Source: Massilia pinisoli (GTDB taxonomy: Bacteria > Pseudomonadota > Gammaproteobacteria > Burkholderiales > Burkholderiaceae_D). From it: a DNA stretch of 64,000 bases. Under the pieces are notes generated by a model. It made no database searches. It was not told the DNA's origin and saw nothing but the letters and a program-made list of their open reading frames with translations. Positions 9,441 to 17,929 of this stretch are shown here, piece by piece (the first letter of the stretch is position 1; each line of letters begins with the position of its first letter). Both the position numbers and the translations under genes were made by a program. The stretch lies in NCBI RefSeq assembly GCF_024753285.1, contig NZ_JANUGW010000002.1, positions 1-64,000 of the forward strand, written 5' to 3'.

Positions 9441-10376
9441 ATGAGTAAATTCGCTTTTCTTTTCACGGGCCAGGGCGCGCAAGCCGTCGGCATGCTGAAC
9501 GGCTTCGCCGGCAACCCGGTCGTCGACCAGACCGTCGCCGAAGCGTCGGAAGCGCTGGGCCAGGACCTCGGCAAGCTGATCGCCGAAGGCCCGAAGGAAG
9601 ACCTCGACCTGACCACCAACACGCAGCCCGTGATGCTGACCGCAGCCGTCGCCGTGTATCGCGCGTGGATCGCCGCGGGCGGCCCCAAGCCGGCCGTCGT
9701 TGCCGGCCACAGCCTCGGTGAATACTCGGCGCTCGTCGCGGCCGGCGTGATCGACTTTAAGGATGCGGTGCCGCTCGTGCGCTTCCGCGCCCAGTCTATG
9801 CAGGATGCCGTGCCGGTCGGGCAGGGCGGCATGGCCGTGATCCTCGGCCTGTCGGCCGACGACGTGCGTGCCGTCTGTGCGGAGGCAGCCCAGGGCGAAG
9901 TGGTGGAAGCCGTCAACTTCAACGAGCCGACGCAGATCGTGATCGCGGGCCACACGGCCGCCGTCGAGCGCGCCTGCGACATCGCCAAGGCCAAAGGCGC
10001 CAAGCGCGCCATGAAACTGGCCGTGTCGGCGCCGTTCCACTCGTCGCTGCTGAAGCCCGCGTCGGACCGCCTGCGCGACTATATGGCGACCCTGAATTTC
10101 GCCGCACCGCAGATCGACTTGATCAACAACGTCGACGTGGCTATCCTGAACGATCCGGCTGCAATCAAGGATGCGCTCGTGCGCCAGGCGGCCGGCCCTG
10201 TGCGCTGGGTCGAGACCATGCAGAAGATGGCCGCCGATGGCGTGACCCAGGTCATCGAATGTGCGCCGAGCAAGACCCTGATCGGCATGGCCAAGCGGAT
10301 CGACCCGGTGCTGGTGGGCGAAGCACTGGTCGACCAGGCCGCGCTGGAACGCGTGCTCGCCGCCGTCAAAGGCTGA
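9441..10376 (+). CDS. fabD: Malonyl-CoA:ACP transacylase
   Basis: Transfers malonyl from CoA to ACP. The 311-residue product carries FTGQGAQ near the N-terminus and the catalytic serine in AGHSLGEYSAL. ATG 9441 is chosen over an adjacent in-frame TTG at 9438 because AAGGAG lies 6 bases upstream. It is part of the fab operon. Confidence 0.96.
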   Translation: MSKFAFLFTGQGAQAVGMLNGFAGNPVVDQTVAEASEALGQDLGKLIAEGPKEDLDLTTNTQPVMLTAAVAVYRAWIAAGGPKPAVVAGHSLGEYSALVAAGVIDFKDAVPLVRFRAQSMQDAVPVGQGGMAVILGLSADDVRAVCAEAAQGEVVEAVNFNEPTQIVIAGHTAAVERACDIAKAKGAKRAMKLAVSAPFHSSLLKPASDRLRDYMATLNFAAPQIDLINNVDVAILNDPAAIKDALVRQAAGPVRWVETMQKMAADGVTQVIECAPSKTLIGMAKRIDPVLVGEALVDQAALERVLAAVKG

Positions 10377-10411
10377 GCGCCGCAATATCCCCCGTTTAAG
10401 AAGAGGACTCA

Positions 10412-11149
10412 ATGAATCTGCAAAACCAAGTCGCCCTCGTCACCGGTGCCTCGCGCGGCATCGGCAAGGCCATCGCACTCGAACTGGCCCGCCAGGGCGC
10501 CAAAGTGGTCGGCACCGCGACCACGCCGGCCGGCGCGGAAGCCATCGGCGCTTACCTCGCCGAGTTCGGCGGCAAGGGCGTCGTGCTGAACGTGACGGAT
10601 GCCGCGCAATGCGCCGCCGTCATCGACGACGTGACGAAGACCGTCGGCACGATCGGCATCCTCGTCAACAATGCGGGCATCACCCAGGATCAATTGGCGA
10701 TGCGCATGAAGGACGAGGAGTGGGACAACGTGATCGCCACGAACCTCACGGCCGTGGGCCGCCTGTCGCGCGCCGTACTGCGCGGGATGATGAAGGCGAA
10801 GCAGGGGCGTATCATCAACATCACGTCCGTCGTGGGCGCGGCCGGCAATCCGGGCCAGATGAATTACGCAGCGGCAAAGGCCGGCGTGGCCGGCATGACC
10901 CGCGCTCTGGCGCGCGAGATCGGCAGCCGCAACATCACCGTCAATTGCGTGGCGCCGGGCTTCATCGACACCGACATGACGAAAGCGCTGGGCGAAGGCC
11001 AGCACGAGGCGCTGCTGACGCAGATCCCGCTGGGCCGCCTGGGCAAGCCGGAAGACATCGCGCACGCCGTCGCCTTCCTGGCCGGCCCGCAGGCCGACTA
11101 CATCACGGGGTCCGAGCTGCACGTCAACGGCGGCATGTACATGAACTGA
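10412..11149 (+). CDS. fabG: 3-oxoacyl-ACP reductase
   Basis: NADPH-dependent short-chain dehydrogenase that reduces 3-oxoacyl-ACP in each elongation cycle. The 245-residue protein has the cofactor motif TGASRGIG, the NNAG segment, and the catalytic Ser/Tyr/Lys in SVVGAAGNPGQMNYAAAKAG. GAGGA lies 7 bases before ATG. It ends the plsX-fabHDG part; acpP follows after 177 bases with its own likely promoter. Confidence 0.97.
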   Translation: MNLQNQVALVTGASRGIGKAIALELARQGAKVVGTATTPAGAEAIGAYLAEFGGKGVVLNVTDAAQCAAVIDDVTKTVGTIGILVNNAGITQDQLAMRMKDEEWDNVIATNLTAVGRLSRAVLRGMMKAKQGRIINITSVVGAAGNPGQMNYAAAKAGVAGMTRALAREIGSRNITVNCVAPGFIDTDMTKALGEGQHEALLTQIPLGRLGKPEDIAHAVAFLAGPQADYITGSELHVNGGMYMN

Positions 11150-11259
11150 TGGCCGGGCGTGCCGGCCTGTTTTGCAGCGTTTGGCCGGCACGTTTTCCGA
11201 AAAAATCTCAGCAGTTGGCAGTAGTTTCAGCCGATTTAGCGGCAGACGCTGAAAATAGT

Positions 11260-11286
11260 TTTACAACGCGCAAAGCCTGATAAAAT
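11260..11286 (+). promoter_or_regulatory. Probable acpP promoter
   Basis: TTTACA at 11260-11265 and TAAAAT at 11281-11286 resemble sigma-70 hexamers with a somewhat short 15-base spacer, about 40 bases before acpP. A separate promoter suits the very high expression of acyl carrier protein. Confidence 0.45.
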
Positions 11287-11326
11287 GCGCGCACTTTCCG
11301 CAACACATACCTAATGGAGCCATAAC

Positions 11327-11566
11327 ATGTCGGATATCGAACAACGCGTTAAAAAAATCGTCGCTGAGCAACTGGGCGTTGCCGAAGCAGACATCAAAAT
11401 CGATTCCTCGTTCGTTGACGACCTCGGCGCTGACTCGCTGGACACCGTGGAACTGGTGATGGCCCTGGAAGACGAATTCGAAATGGAAATCCCGGACGAG
11501 CAGGCCGAGAAGATCACGACCGTTCGCCAGGCTATCGAGTACGCACAGGCACACGTCAAGGCCTAA
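11327..11566 (+). CDS. acpP: Acyl carrier protein
   Basis: The 79-residue acidic carrier of growing acyl chains. The phosphopantetheine-attachment serine is S37 in the DSL motif (GADSLDTVE); AcpS, encoded at 27079 in this window, would attach the arm. It is followed by fabF after 25 bases. Identification is certain from length and motif. Confidence 0.98.
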   Translation: MSDIEQRVKKIVAEQLGVAEADIKIDSSFVDDLGADSLDTVELVMALEDEFEMEIPDEQAEKITTVRQAIEYAQAHVKA

Positions 11567-11591
11567 GCTTTCAGGATTTCAGGAGAAGCGC

Positions 11592-12836
11592 TTGAGTTCA
11601 CGCAACCGCCGTGTCGTCGTCACCGGCCTGGGTTGCATCTCTCCGATCGGCAACACCATTGCCGAGGCGTGGGAGGCAGCACTGGCGGGCAAGTCGGGCA
11701 TTGCCAACATCACCAAGTTTGACGCAACGTCTTTTTCCACCCGCTTCGCGGGCGAGGTGAAGAACTTTAACGTCGAGGATTACCTGCCGGGCAAGGAAGG
11801 CCGCCATATGGATACGTTCATCCATTTCGGCATGGCCGCGGGCATCCAGGCGTTACAGGATTCGGGCATCGTCGTCACCGACGACAATCGCGATCGCATC
11901 GGCGTGCTCGTGGGCTCCGGCATCGGCGGCCTGCCGATGATCGAAGACACGAAGGCGGAGTACGACAGCCGCGGCCCGCGCCGCATCTCGCCGTTCTTCG
12001 TCCCGGCGTCGATCATCAACATGATCTCGGGCGACCTGTCGATCAAGTTCGGCCTGCGCGGCCCGAACCTGGCGATCGTGACCGCCTGCACGACCGGCCT
12101 GCACTGCATCGGCCAGGCAGCCCGCCTGATCGAATACGGCGATGCCGACGTGATGATCGCCGGCGGTTCGGAATCGACGGTGTCGCCGCTGGGCCTGGGC
12201 GGTTTCGCCTCGGCACGCGCGCTGTCGTCGCGCAATGACGATCCGGCGACGGCATCGCGTCCGTGGGACCGCGACCGCGACGGCTTCGTGCTGGGCGAGG
12301 GCGCTGGCGTGATGGTGCTCGAAGAGTACGAACACGCGAAGGCACGTGGCGCCAAGATTTACGCGGAAGTCGTCGGCTTCGGCATGAGCGCCGACGCGAA
12401 CCACATCACGGCCCCGCTCGAGGACGGCAGCGGCGCATCGCGCTGCATGGTCGACGCGATGCGGTACGCAGGCATCAACCCGGATCAGGTGCACTACGTC
12501 AACGCGCACGGCACGTCGACGCCGGTAGGCGACGTCGCGGAAGTGAAGGGCATCAAGCGCACCTTCGGCGACCACGCGAAGAAGCTGGTTGTCAACTCCA
12601 CCAAGTCGATGACGGGTCACCTGCTGGGTGGCGCGGGCGGCCTGGAGTCGGTGTTCACGGTGCTCGCGATCCACAAGCAGGTGTCGCCGCCGACGATCAA
12701 CATCTTCAACCAGGATCCGGAATGCGACCTGGACTTCTGCGCCAACACGGCGCGGGACATGAAGATCGATTACGCGGTGAAAAACTCCTTCGGCTTCGGC
12801 GGTACCAACGGTACCTTGGTCTTCGCGAAGATCTAA
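11592..12836 (+). CDS. fabF: Beta-ketoacyl-ACP synthase II
   Basis: Elongating condensing enzyme of 414 residues. The active-site cysteine is in VTACTTGLHCIG; the two histidines are in NAHGTSTPVGD and STKSMTGHLLGGAGG; the C-terminal FGFGGTNG is intact. The start codon is TTG (SSRNRRVVVTGLG), supported by AGGAGA 6-11 bases upstream and the absence of a suitable ATG. It closes the fab cluster and is followed by a hairpin at 12873-12905. Confidence 0.96.
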   Translation: MSSRNRRVVVTGLGCISPIGNTIAEAWEAALAGKSGIANITKFDATSFSTRFAGEVKNFNVEDYLPGKEGRHMDTFIHFGMAAGIQALQDSGIVVTDDNRDRIGVLVGSGIGGLPMIEDTKAEYDSRGPRRISPFFVPASIINMISGDLSIKFGLRGPNLAIVTACTTGLHCIGQAARLIEYGDADVMIAGGSESTVSPLGLGGFASARALSSRNDDPATASRPWDRDRDGFVLGEGAGVMVLEEYEHAKARGAKIYAEVVGFGMSADANHITAPLEDGSGASRCMVDAMRYAGINPDQVHYVNAHGTSTPVGDVAEVKGIKRTFGDHAKKLVVNSTKSMTGHLLGGAGGLESVFTVLAIHKQVSPPTINIFNQDPECDLDFCANTARDMKIDYAVKNSFGFGGTNGTLVFAKI

Positions 12837-12862
12837 ACTTCGCCAAATAGCTGAAATAAGCT

Positions 12863-12890
12863 GAACTTTCAAGCGCCCATTCCTGTCAAA
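12863..12890 (+). promoter_or_regulatory. Candidate sigma-E type promoter upstream of the rpoE gene pair
   Basis: GAACTT (12863-12868) and TCAAA (12886-12890) are separated by 17 bases, close to the GGAACTT-N16-TCTAA layout of sigma-E promoters. It would transcribe the small gene at 12944 and rpoE, giving autoregulation. It overlaps the fabF terminator hairpin. This is a pattern match only. Confidence 0.35.
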
Positions 12891-12905
12891 GGAGTGGGCG
12901 TTTGT
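12873..12905 (+). terminator. Probable terminator after fabF
   Basis: GCGCCCATTCC pairs with GGAGTGGGCGT (11 bp including G-T pairs) around a 7-base loop and is followed by a short T-rich stretch. The T tract is weak, so termination may be partial. Confidence 0.55.
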
Positions 12906-12943
12906 CATTTCTGGCCTGGCGCCCGTTCACCACTGGACTCACC

Positions 12944-13456
12944 ATGTCGATCGCGGTCTCCGCGCTCGTCAGGCCGTCGCGCATCCAGCGTTTCGTGTGG
13001 GGAGGTTGCGGCTTGGCACAATGCGCGTCGGCGCTTGCCGTCGGGCTGCTGGCGCCCGAACGGTTCCTGCTGGCACCTCAATTGGCCCTCGCGCTGGCGG
13101 GGGGCGGCGCGTGCGTGCTGGGCGCCGCGGTCCGTCGTCCAAAGACGCACCGGATTGATATTTCTGGAACCGGCGACCTGCGCGTGACGGTACAACAGGA
13201 CGTGGACGGCCGGGATCGCGCCGCGCGGGAAGGCGCCGCGGCCCTGCTGCCGGACTCGGTCATCTGGCCCATGCTGATGCTCGTGCGGTACGCCGCGCCC
13301 GGCGCGAGGCCGCGCGTGCTGGCCGTGTGGCGCGACAGCGTCGAGCCCGCGGCCTGGCGCGCGCTGGCGGTCGCGCTGGCGGTGGCCGGCCGGCGTCCGC
13401 ATGTGGGCGAAGGATGCGAAGACACGACGAACTCATTGCAGCGGACCAACTCTTAA
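12944..13456 (+). CDS. Hypothetical membrane protein upstream of rpoE
   Basis: A 170-residue protein of unknown function. Two hydrophobic segments in the N-terminal 65 residues (GGCGLAQCASALAVGLLAP and LALALAGGGACVLGAAV) look like a membrane hairpin, followed by a soluble part. That layout resembles small YgfX-type proteins, but I do not claim homology. ATG 12944 is preferred over TTG 12902. It lies 69 bases before rpoE on the same strand and may be co-transcribed with it from the putative sigma-E promoter. Confidence 0.6.
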   Translation: MSIAVSALVRPSRIQRFVWGGCGLAQCASALAVGLLAPERFLLAPQLALALAGGGACVLGAAVRRPKTHRIDISGTGDLRVTVQQDVDGRDRAAREGAAALLPDSVIWPMLMLVRYAAPGARPRVLAVWRDSVEPAAWRALAVALAVAGRRPHVGEGCEDTTNSLQRTNS

Positions 13457-13525
13457 GGAAACGCCGCCTGCGGGCGACCGTTTTCCGCATACCAGGGACG
13501 CCGCCGCAGCCAACGGGGCATTGCA

Positions 13526-14128
13526 ATGACGACCGAACGCGAATGTGATCAACTGCTGGTCGAGCGCGTCCAGGCCGGCGATCGCCGGGCGTTCGACCTG
13601 CTGGTGTCGAAATACCAGCGCCGCCTGATGCGCTTGGTGTTGCGCCTCGTGCACGATCCGGCCGAGGCGGAAGACGTCGTGCAGGAAACGTTCATCAAGG
13701 CGTTCCGCGCACTGCGCCATTTCCGCGGCGATTCCGCGTTCTATACGTGGCTGTATCGGATCGGCATCAATACGGCAAAGAATTTTCTGGTCACGCAGGG
13801 CAGGCGGGCACCGACCTCGACGGAAACCGATGCGGAACGTGCGGAAGGATTTGACGACGCGGATAGCTTGCGAGACATTAATACACCGGAATCGGTGTTG
13901 GCCAGCAAGCAGATCGCCTATACCGTGAACGCGGCCATGGATGCCTTGCCGCTGGAATTGCGGACGGCGATCGTCCTGCGCGAAATCGAAGGTTTGAGCT
14001 ACGAAGAAATCTCCGAAGTGATGGCGTGTCCAATCGGTACGGTGCGGAGCCGGATTTTCCGGGCGCGCGAAGTCATCGCCGAGAAATTGAGGCCCTTGCT
14101 CGATGTCTCGGCGGACAAACGTCGGTAG
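13526..14128 (+). CDS. rpoE: RNA polymerase sigma factor RpoE (sigma-24)
   Basis: ECF sigma factor for envelope stress. The 200-residue protein has region 2 (DLLVSKYQRRLMRLVLRLV, AEDVVQETFIKAFRAL) and region 4 (LPLELRTAIVLREIEGLSYE with the helix-turn-helix MACPIGTVRSRIFRAR). It is followed by an rseA-like anti-sigma gene and a DegP-type protease, the usual MucD module. Confidence 0.95.
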   Translation: MTTERECDQLLVERVQAGDRRAFDLLVSKYQRRLMRLVLRLVHDPAEAEDVVQETFIKAFRALRHFRGDSAFYTWLYRIGINTAKNFLVTQGRRAPTSTETDAERAEGFDDADSLRDINTPESVLASKQIAYTVNAAMDALPLELRTAIVLREIEGLSYEEISEVMACPIGTVRSRIFRAREVIAEKLRPLLDVSADKRR

Positions 14129-14228
14129 GTAGCGATGATCGTGGAGGAATGGCGAACGACCGGCGCTGGCGGCGGTCGTATCGGGATTCCCGATGATGAA
14201 GACGAAGGATCACCGGCGTGATGGAACG

Positions 14229-14534
14229 ATGATGGACACCAACAAGAAAAACCGCGAACTCATCTCGGCGCTGTGCGACGGCGAGCTCCCGGATGCCGAC
14301 CAGGAACTGGCGCTCGCCGCCCTGGACACCCCGGACGGCGGGCAGGCCTGGGCGCGTTTCCACCAGATCGGCGACGTGCTACGCGCGGCGCCCGCGCCCG
14401 ACCTGTCGCCGGGCTTCGCCGAACGCCTGGCGGCACGCCTCGCGGCCGAGCCCGCGCCCGGCAAGCGTCCCGCCGCCGGCGACGCCGCCGGCGCGGCGCC
14501 GCAATTCGACCAGACCGTCGCCGGCCCCACCTGA
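14229..14534 (+). CDS. rseA: Short RseA-type anti-sigma-E factor lacking a membrane segment
   Basis: The first 65 residues (NRELISALCDGELPDADQEL and the HQIGDVLR helix) match the RseA N-terminal domain that sequesters sigma-E. The product is only about 101 residues; after a Pro/Ala-rich linker it ends without a transmembrane helix or periplasmic domain. No rseB/mucB follows: degP starts 150 bases later. Signal transfer by the DegS/RseP cleavage route would thus need another anchor. Adjacent ATGs at 14229 and 14232, and one at 14193, are all possible starts. It could be a lineage-typical short form rather than a truncation. Confidence 0.75.
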   Translation: MMDTNKKNRELISALCDGELPDADQELALAALDTPDGGQAWARFHQIGDVLRAAPAPDLSPGFAERLAARLAAEPAPGKRPAAGDAAGAAPQFDQTVAGPT

Positions 14535-14684
14535 GTCGATCCTGTCCCGCTACGGCCCGCCACAGGGCTACCATTCGCATTGCCGGGCCCGGTCATGTCC
14601 GGTCCGCCACGGGCGTGCCAACGCGACAACAATGCACTTTTGTCTTACCATACGATCCATTCAAGCACAGACCATACCGATCCT

Positions 14685-16139
14685 ATGACAAGCAAAACTG
14701 GAAGCGCGCTCCTGTCCGCCCTCGTGTTTGCGGGCGCGAGTCTGATGTTTTTTCCGGCGGCCCAGGCGGCCGCTCCTGTCGCCGTCACGCCCGTGACGGG
14801 CTTGCCGGACTTTGCCGACCTCGTCGACAAAGTCGGCCCGGCCGTCGTGAACATCCGCACCACCGAACGCGTCCGCCTCGACCAGGGCGGGCCCGACGAG
14901 GACATGCAGGAATTCCTGCGCCGCTTCTTCGGCGGCCAGATGGCGCCGCGCGGACGCCGCGGCGGGCCCGTGGAGCAGCCGCAGGAAGAGCGCGTGCAGC
15001 GGGGCGTCGGCTCCGGGTTCATCATTTCGGACGATGGGTATGTGCTCACGAATGCCCACGTCGTGGAGGGCGCGGACGAGGTCGTCGTCACGTTGACGGA
15101 CCGCCGCGAATTCAAGGCCAAGGTGCTGGGCTCGGACGCACGCAGCGACGTGGCGGTGCTGAAGGTCGACGCGCGCAACCTGCCCAGCGTGCGCATCGGC
15201 GATTCCAGCAAGATCCGCGTGGGCGAGTGGGTGATCGCCATCGGCTCGCCGTTCAACCTCGAGAACACGGTGACGGCCGGTATCATCTCGGCCAAGGCGC
15301 GCGACACGGGCGAGTACCTGCCGCTGATCCAGAGTGACGTCGCCGTCAATCCCGGCAACTCGGGCGGTCCGCTGATCAATATGCGTGGCGAAGTCATCGG
15401 CATCAATTCCCAGATCGCCACCCTGTCCGGCGGGTATAACGGCATCTCGTTCGCCGTGCCGATCGACGAGGTCATGCGCGTCACCGACCAGATCCGCAAG
15501 ACGGGCAAGGTCACGCGCGGCCGCCTGGGCGTGCAGATCAGCGAAGTCACGACGGACGTGGCGGAATCGCTGGGCCTGGGCCGCGCGCGCGGCGCCGAGG
15601 TCGCGATGGTCGAGCCGGGTGGCCCGGCGGACAAGGCCGGCGTCAAGGTCGGCGACATCATCCTGAAATTCAACGGCAAGGACATCGAGCGCTCGTCCGA
15701 CCTGCCGCGCCTCGTGGGCGGCACGGCCGTCGGCAGCCGGGCCACCGTCACCGTGTGGCGCCGCGGCACCCAGCTCGACGTGCCCGTGACCATCGTCGAA
15801 CTGCAGGAAGACAAATCGTCGACGGCGAAGGCGTCGCCGAAGAAGCCGACGCCGGAGCAGGCGCCGAACGCGCTGGGGCTGCACGTGTCCGACTTGACGG
15901 CCGCGCAGAAGCGCGAGCTCAAGACGGAGGCCGGCGTGCTGGTCGAGTTCGCCGAAGGACGCGCGGCGTCCGCGGGCATCCGCCAGGGCGACGTGATCCT
16001 GCAGATGAACAACGTCGAGATCACGAGCGCGGGCCAGTTCAACGGCCTCGTCGCCAAGCTCGACGCCAAGAAACCGGTGGCCTTGCTGGTGCGGCGCGAG
16101 AACGTGTCGCGCTACCTCGTCATCCGGCCGCGCCCATGA
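14685..16139 (+). CDS. degP: Periplasmic serine endoprotease DegP/MucD (Do family)
   Basis: Periplasmic protease/chaperone degrading misfolded envelope proteins. The 484-residue precursor starts MTSKTGSALLSALVFAGAS and has a signal peptide ending near PAAQA. The catalytic triad is H125 (NAHVVEG), D155 (RSDVAVL) and S226 (GNSGGPL); two PDZ domains follow (about 285-375 and 400-480). The ATG at 14685 is chosen because the longer frame adds residues before the signal peptide. It forms the sigma-E module with rpoE and rseA and overlaps the next gene by four bases (ATGA). Confidence 0.95.
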   Translation: MTSKTGSALLSALVFAGASLMFFPAAQAAAPVAVTPVTGLPDFADLVDKVGPAVVNIRTTERVRLDQGGPDEDMQEFLRRFFGGQMAPRGRRGGPVEQPQEERVQRGVGSGFIISDDGYVLTNAHVVEGADEVVVTLTDRREFKAKVLGSDARSDVAVLKVDARNLPSVRIGDSSKIRVGEWVIAIGSPFNLENTVTAGIISAKARDTGEYLPLIQSDVAVNPGNSGGPLINMRGEVIGINSQIATLSGGYNGISFAVPIDEVMRVTDQIRKTGKVTRGRLGVQISEVTTDVAESLGLGRARGAEVAMVEPGGPADKAGVKVGDIILKFNGKDIERSSDLPRLVGGTAVGSRATVTVWRRGTQLDVPVTIVELQEDKSSTAKASPKKPTPEQAPNALGLHVSDLTAAQKRELKTEAGVLVEFAEGRAASAGIRQGDVILQMNNVEITSAGQFNGLVAKLDAKKPVALLVRRENVSRYLVIRPRP

Positions 16140-16405
16140 CCGCGGTGCCACGGTTCACGCTGTATTCGCGCTCGTACTGCCACCTGTGCGAGGACATGCT
16201 GGCGGCGCTGCAGGCGTTCATGGCGAGACTGGGCATGGCGTACGCGGTGGACGTGGTCGACGTCGATGCCGACCCCGACCTCGTCTCCCGCTACGACGAA
16301 CTGGTGCCTGTGCTGGTCGACGCGGCCGGCTCCGAGCTGTGCCATTACTTCCTCGACGAGGCGGCGCTGCGGCGCCACCTCGGCCTGCAGGCGGCCGCGG
16401 CGTAG
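16136..16405 (+). CDS. Glutaredoxin-family protein (DUF836-like)
   Basis: An 89-residue thioredoxin-fold protein with an N-terminal CHLC redox motif (residues 15-18) after LYSRSY, and the cis-Pro-like LVPVLV. It is translationally coupled to degP through an ATGA overlap. In related genomes a similar gene commonly lies between mucD and lepA. Likely a cytosolic thiol redox protein; the substrate is unknown. Confidence 0.82.
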   Translation: MTAVPRFTLYSRSYCHLCEDMLAALQAFMARLGMAYAVDVVDVDADPDLVSRYDELVPVLVDAAGSELCHYFLDEAALRRHLGLQAAAA

Positions 16406-16480
16406 CATCCCATCGTGTTCACTGGATCGAAGTCGCCGCGACCTGCGATAATCGGCGACATCGATTCCTGATTGACCCCC

Positions 16481-17929
16481 ATGGCTGACGGCCCCGACAC
16501 TACGCTTGACCCCGACGACTGGACCGGCATCCGCGCCCTCGGGCACCAGATGCTGGACGATATGTTCGACTACCTGGAAGGCATTCGCGCACGGCCCGTG
16601 TGGCAGCAGATGCCGCTTGCAGCCAAAGAGAGCCTGCGTGCGCCGCTGCCGCGCGGGCCCGGCTCGCTGGCCGACGCGTACCGCACCTTGCAGGACAACG
16701 TCATCCCCTATACCGTCGGCAATCCGCATCCGGGCTTCATGGGCTGGGTGCATGGCGCCGGCACGCCCGTCGGCATGCTGGCCGAGATGATCGCGGGCGG
16801 GCTGAATGCGAACGTCGGCGGGCGCAACCAGGCGCCCGTCGAGGTCGAGCGGCAGGTGTCCGCGTGGATGGCGTCGCTGTTCGGCTTTCCGGACGGCGCG
16901 CGCGGCGTGTTCGTCACCGGCACGTCGATCGCCAACTTCATGGGCGTCGTCGTCGCGCGCACGAGCGCGCTCGGGCGCGACGTGCGCGCGCAAGGGCTCG
17001 CGGCGCATGCGGACCTGCGCGCGTACGCATCGACCGAAGCGCACGGCTGCATCGCGAAGGCGATGGACATGGCGGGCTTCGGCACCGATGCGCTGCGCTG
17101 CGTCCGCGTCGACGCCGCGGGCCGCATGGACCTCGCCGACCTAGCCGCACAGGTCGACGCCGACCGCGCGGGCGGGCTGCGGCCGTTCCTCGTCGTGGCC
17201 AGCTGCGGGACGGTGAACACGGGCGCCATCGACCCGCTCGCCGCGCTGGCCGACTTCGCGCACGAACGGGAGATATGGCTGCACGTCGACGGCGCCTACG
17301 CGGCGCTGGGCATGCTGGCGCCGGACGTCGCGCCGCTGCTCGCCGGCATCGACCGGGCAGATTCGATCGCGTTCGACTTCCACAAATGGGGGCAGGTGCC
17401 GTACGACGCCGGCTACTTCATGGCGCGCGATGGCGACCGCATGCTCGACTCTTTCGCCGCGCCGGCCGCCTATCTGCAGCGTGCGGGACGGGGGCTCGCG
17501 GCCGGCACAGCGTGGCCGTGCGACGTCGGCCCGGACCTGTCGCGGGGCTTCCGCGCGCTGAAGACGTGGCTGACGTTCCAGGTCTACGGCGCCGACGCCA
17601 TCGGCCGCGCCATCTCGGCCACGTGCGCGGTGGCGCGCCACCTCGCAGCGCGCGTCGCGGCCGAGCCGGAACTCGAACTGGTGGCCCCAGTCACCCTCAA
17701 CATCGTGTGCTTCCGCTACGTGTGCGCGGACGCGGAACGCGTCAACCGCGAAATCGTGCTCGCGCTGTACGACGAGGGCCTCGCGGCGCCGTCCGCGACG
17801 ACGATCAAAGGTCACTACGCGGTCCGCGCCGCCATCGTCAACCACCGTACCGGCCCCGCCGACGTCGACGCCCTCGTCGATGCCGTGCTGCGTGCCGGCC
17901 GCCGTCTGTCCCAGCCCGCCACCCCATGA
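16481..17929 (+). CDS. PLP-dependent decarboxylase (aromatic-L-amino-acid decarboxylase family)
   Basis: Group II pyridoxal-phosphate decarboxylase of 482 residues. The cofactor lysine is K302 in FDFHKWGQVPYD; the domain also shows HPGFMGWVHG near the N-terminus, the TGTSIANFMG cofactor loop and LHVDGAYAALG. Substrates in this family include aromatic amino acids, glutamate and diaminobutyrate; none can be chosen here. ATG 16481 is preferred over TTG 16472. Its stop overlaps the next gene by four bases, so the two act together. It lies within a normally conserved neighbourhood (degP-grx-lepA) and is probably an accessory insertion. Confidence 0.88.
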   Translation: MADGPDTTLDPDDWTGIRALGHQMLDDMFDYLEGIRARPVWQQMPLAAKESLRAPLPRGPGSLADAYRTLQDNVIPYTVGNPHPGFMGWVHGAGTPVGMLAEMIAGGLNANVGGRNQAPVEVERQVSAWMASLFGFPDGARGVFVTGTSIANFMGVVVARTSALGRDVRAQGLAAHADLRAYASTEAHGCIAKAMDMAGFGTDALRCVRVDAAGRMDLADLAAQVDADRAGGLRPFLVVASCGTVNTGAIDPLAALADFAHEREIWLHVDGAYAALGMLAPDVAPLLAGIDRADSIAFDFHKWGQVPYDAGYFMARDGDRMLDSFAAPAAYLQRAGRGLAAGTAWPCDVGPDLSRGFRALKTWLTFQVYGADAIGRAISATCAVARHLAARVAAEPELELVAPVTLNIVCFRYVCADAERVNREIVLALYDEGLAAPSATTIKGHYAVRAAIVNHRTGPADVDALVDAVLRAGRRLSQPATP

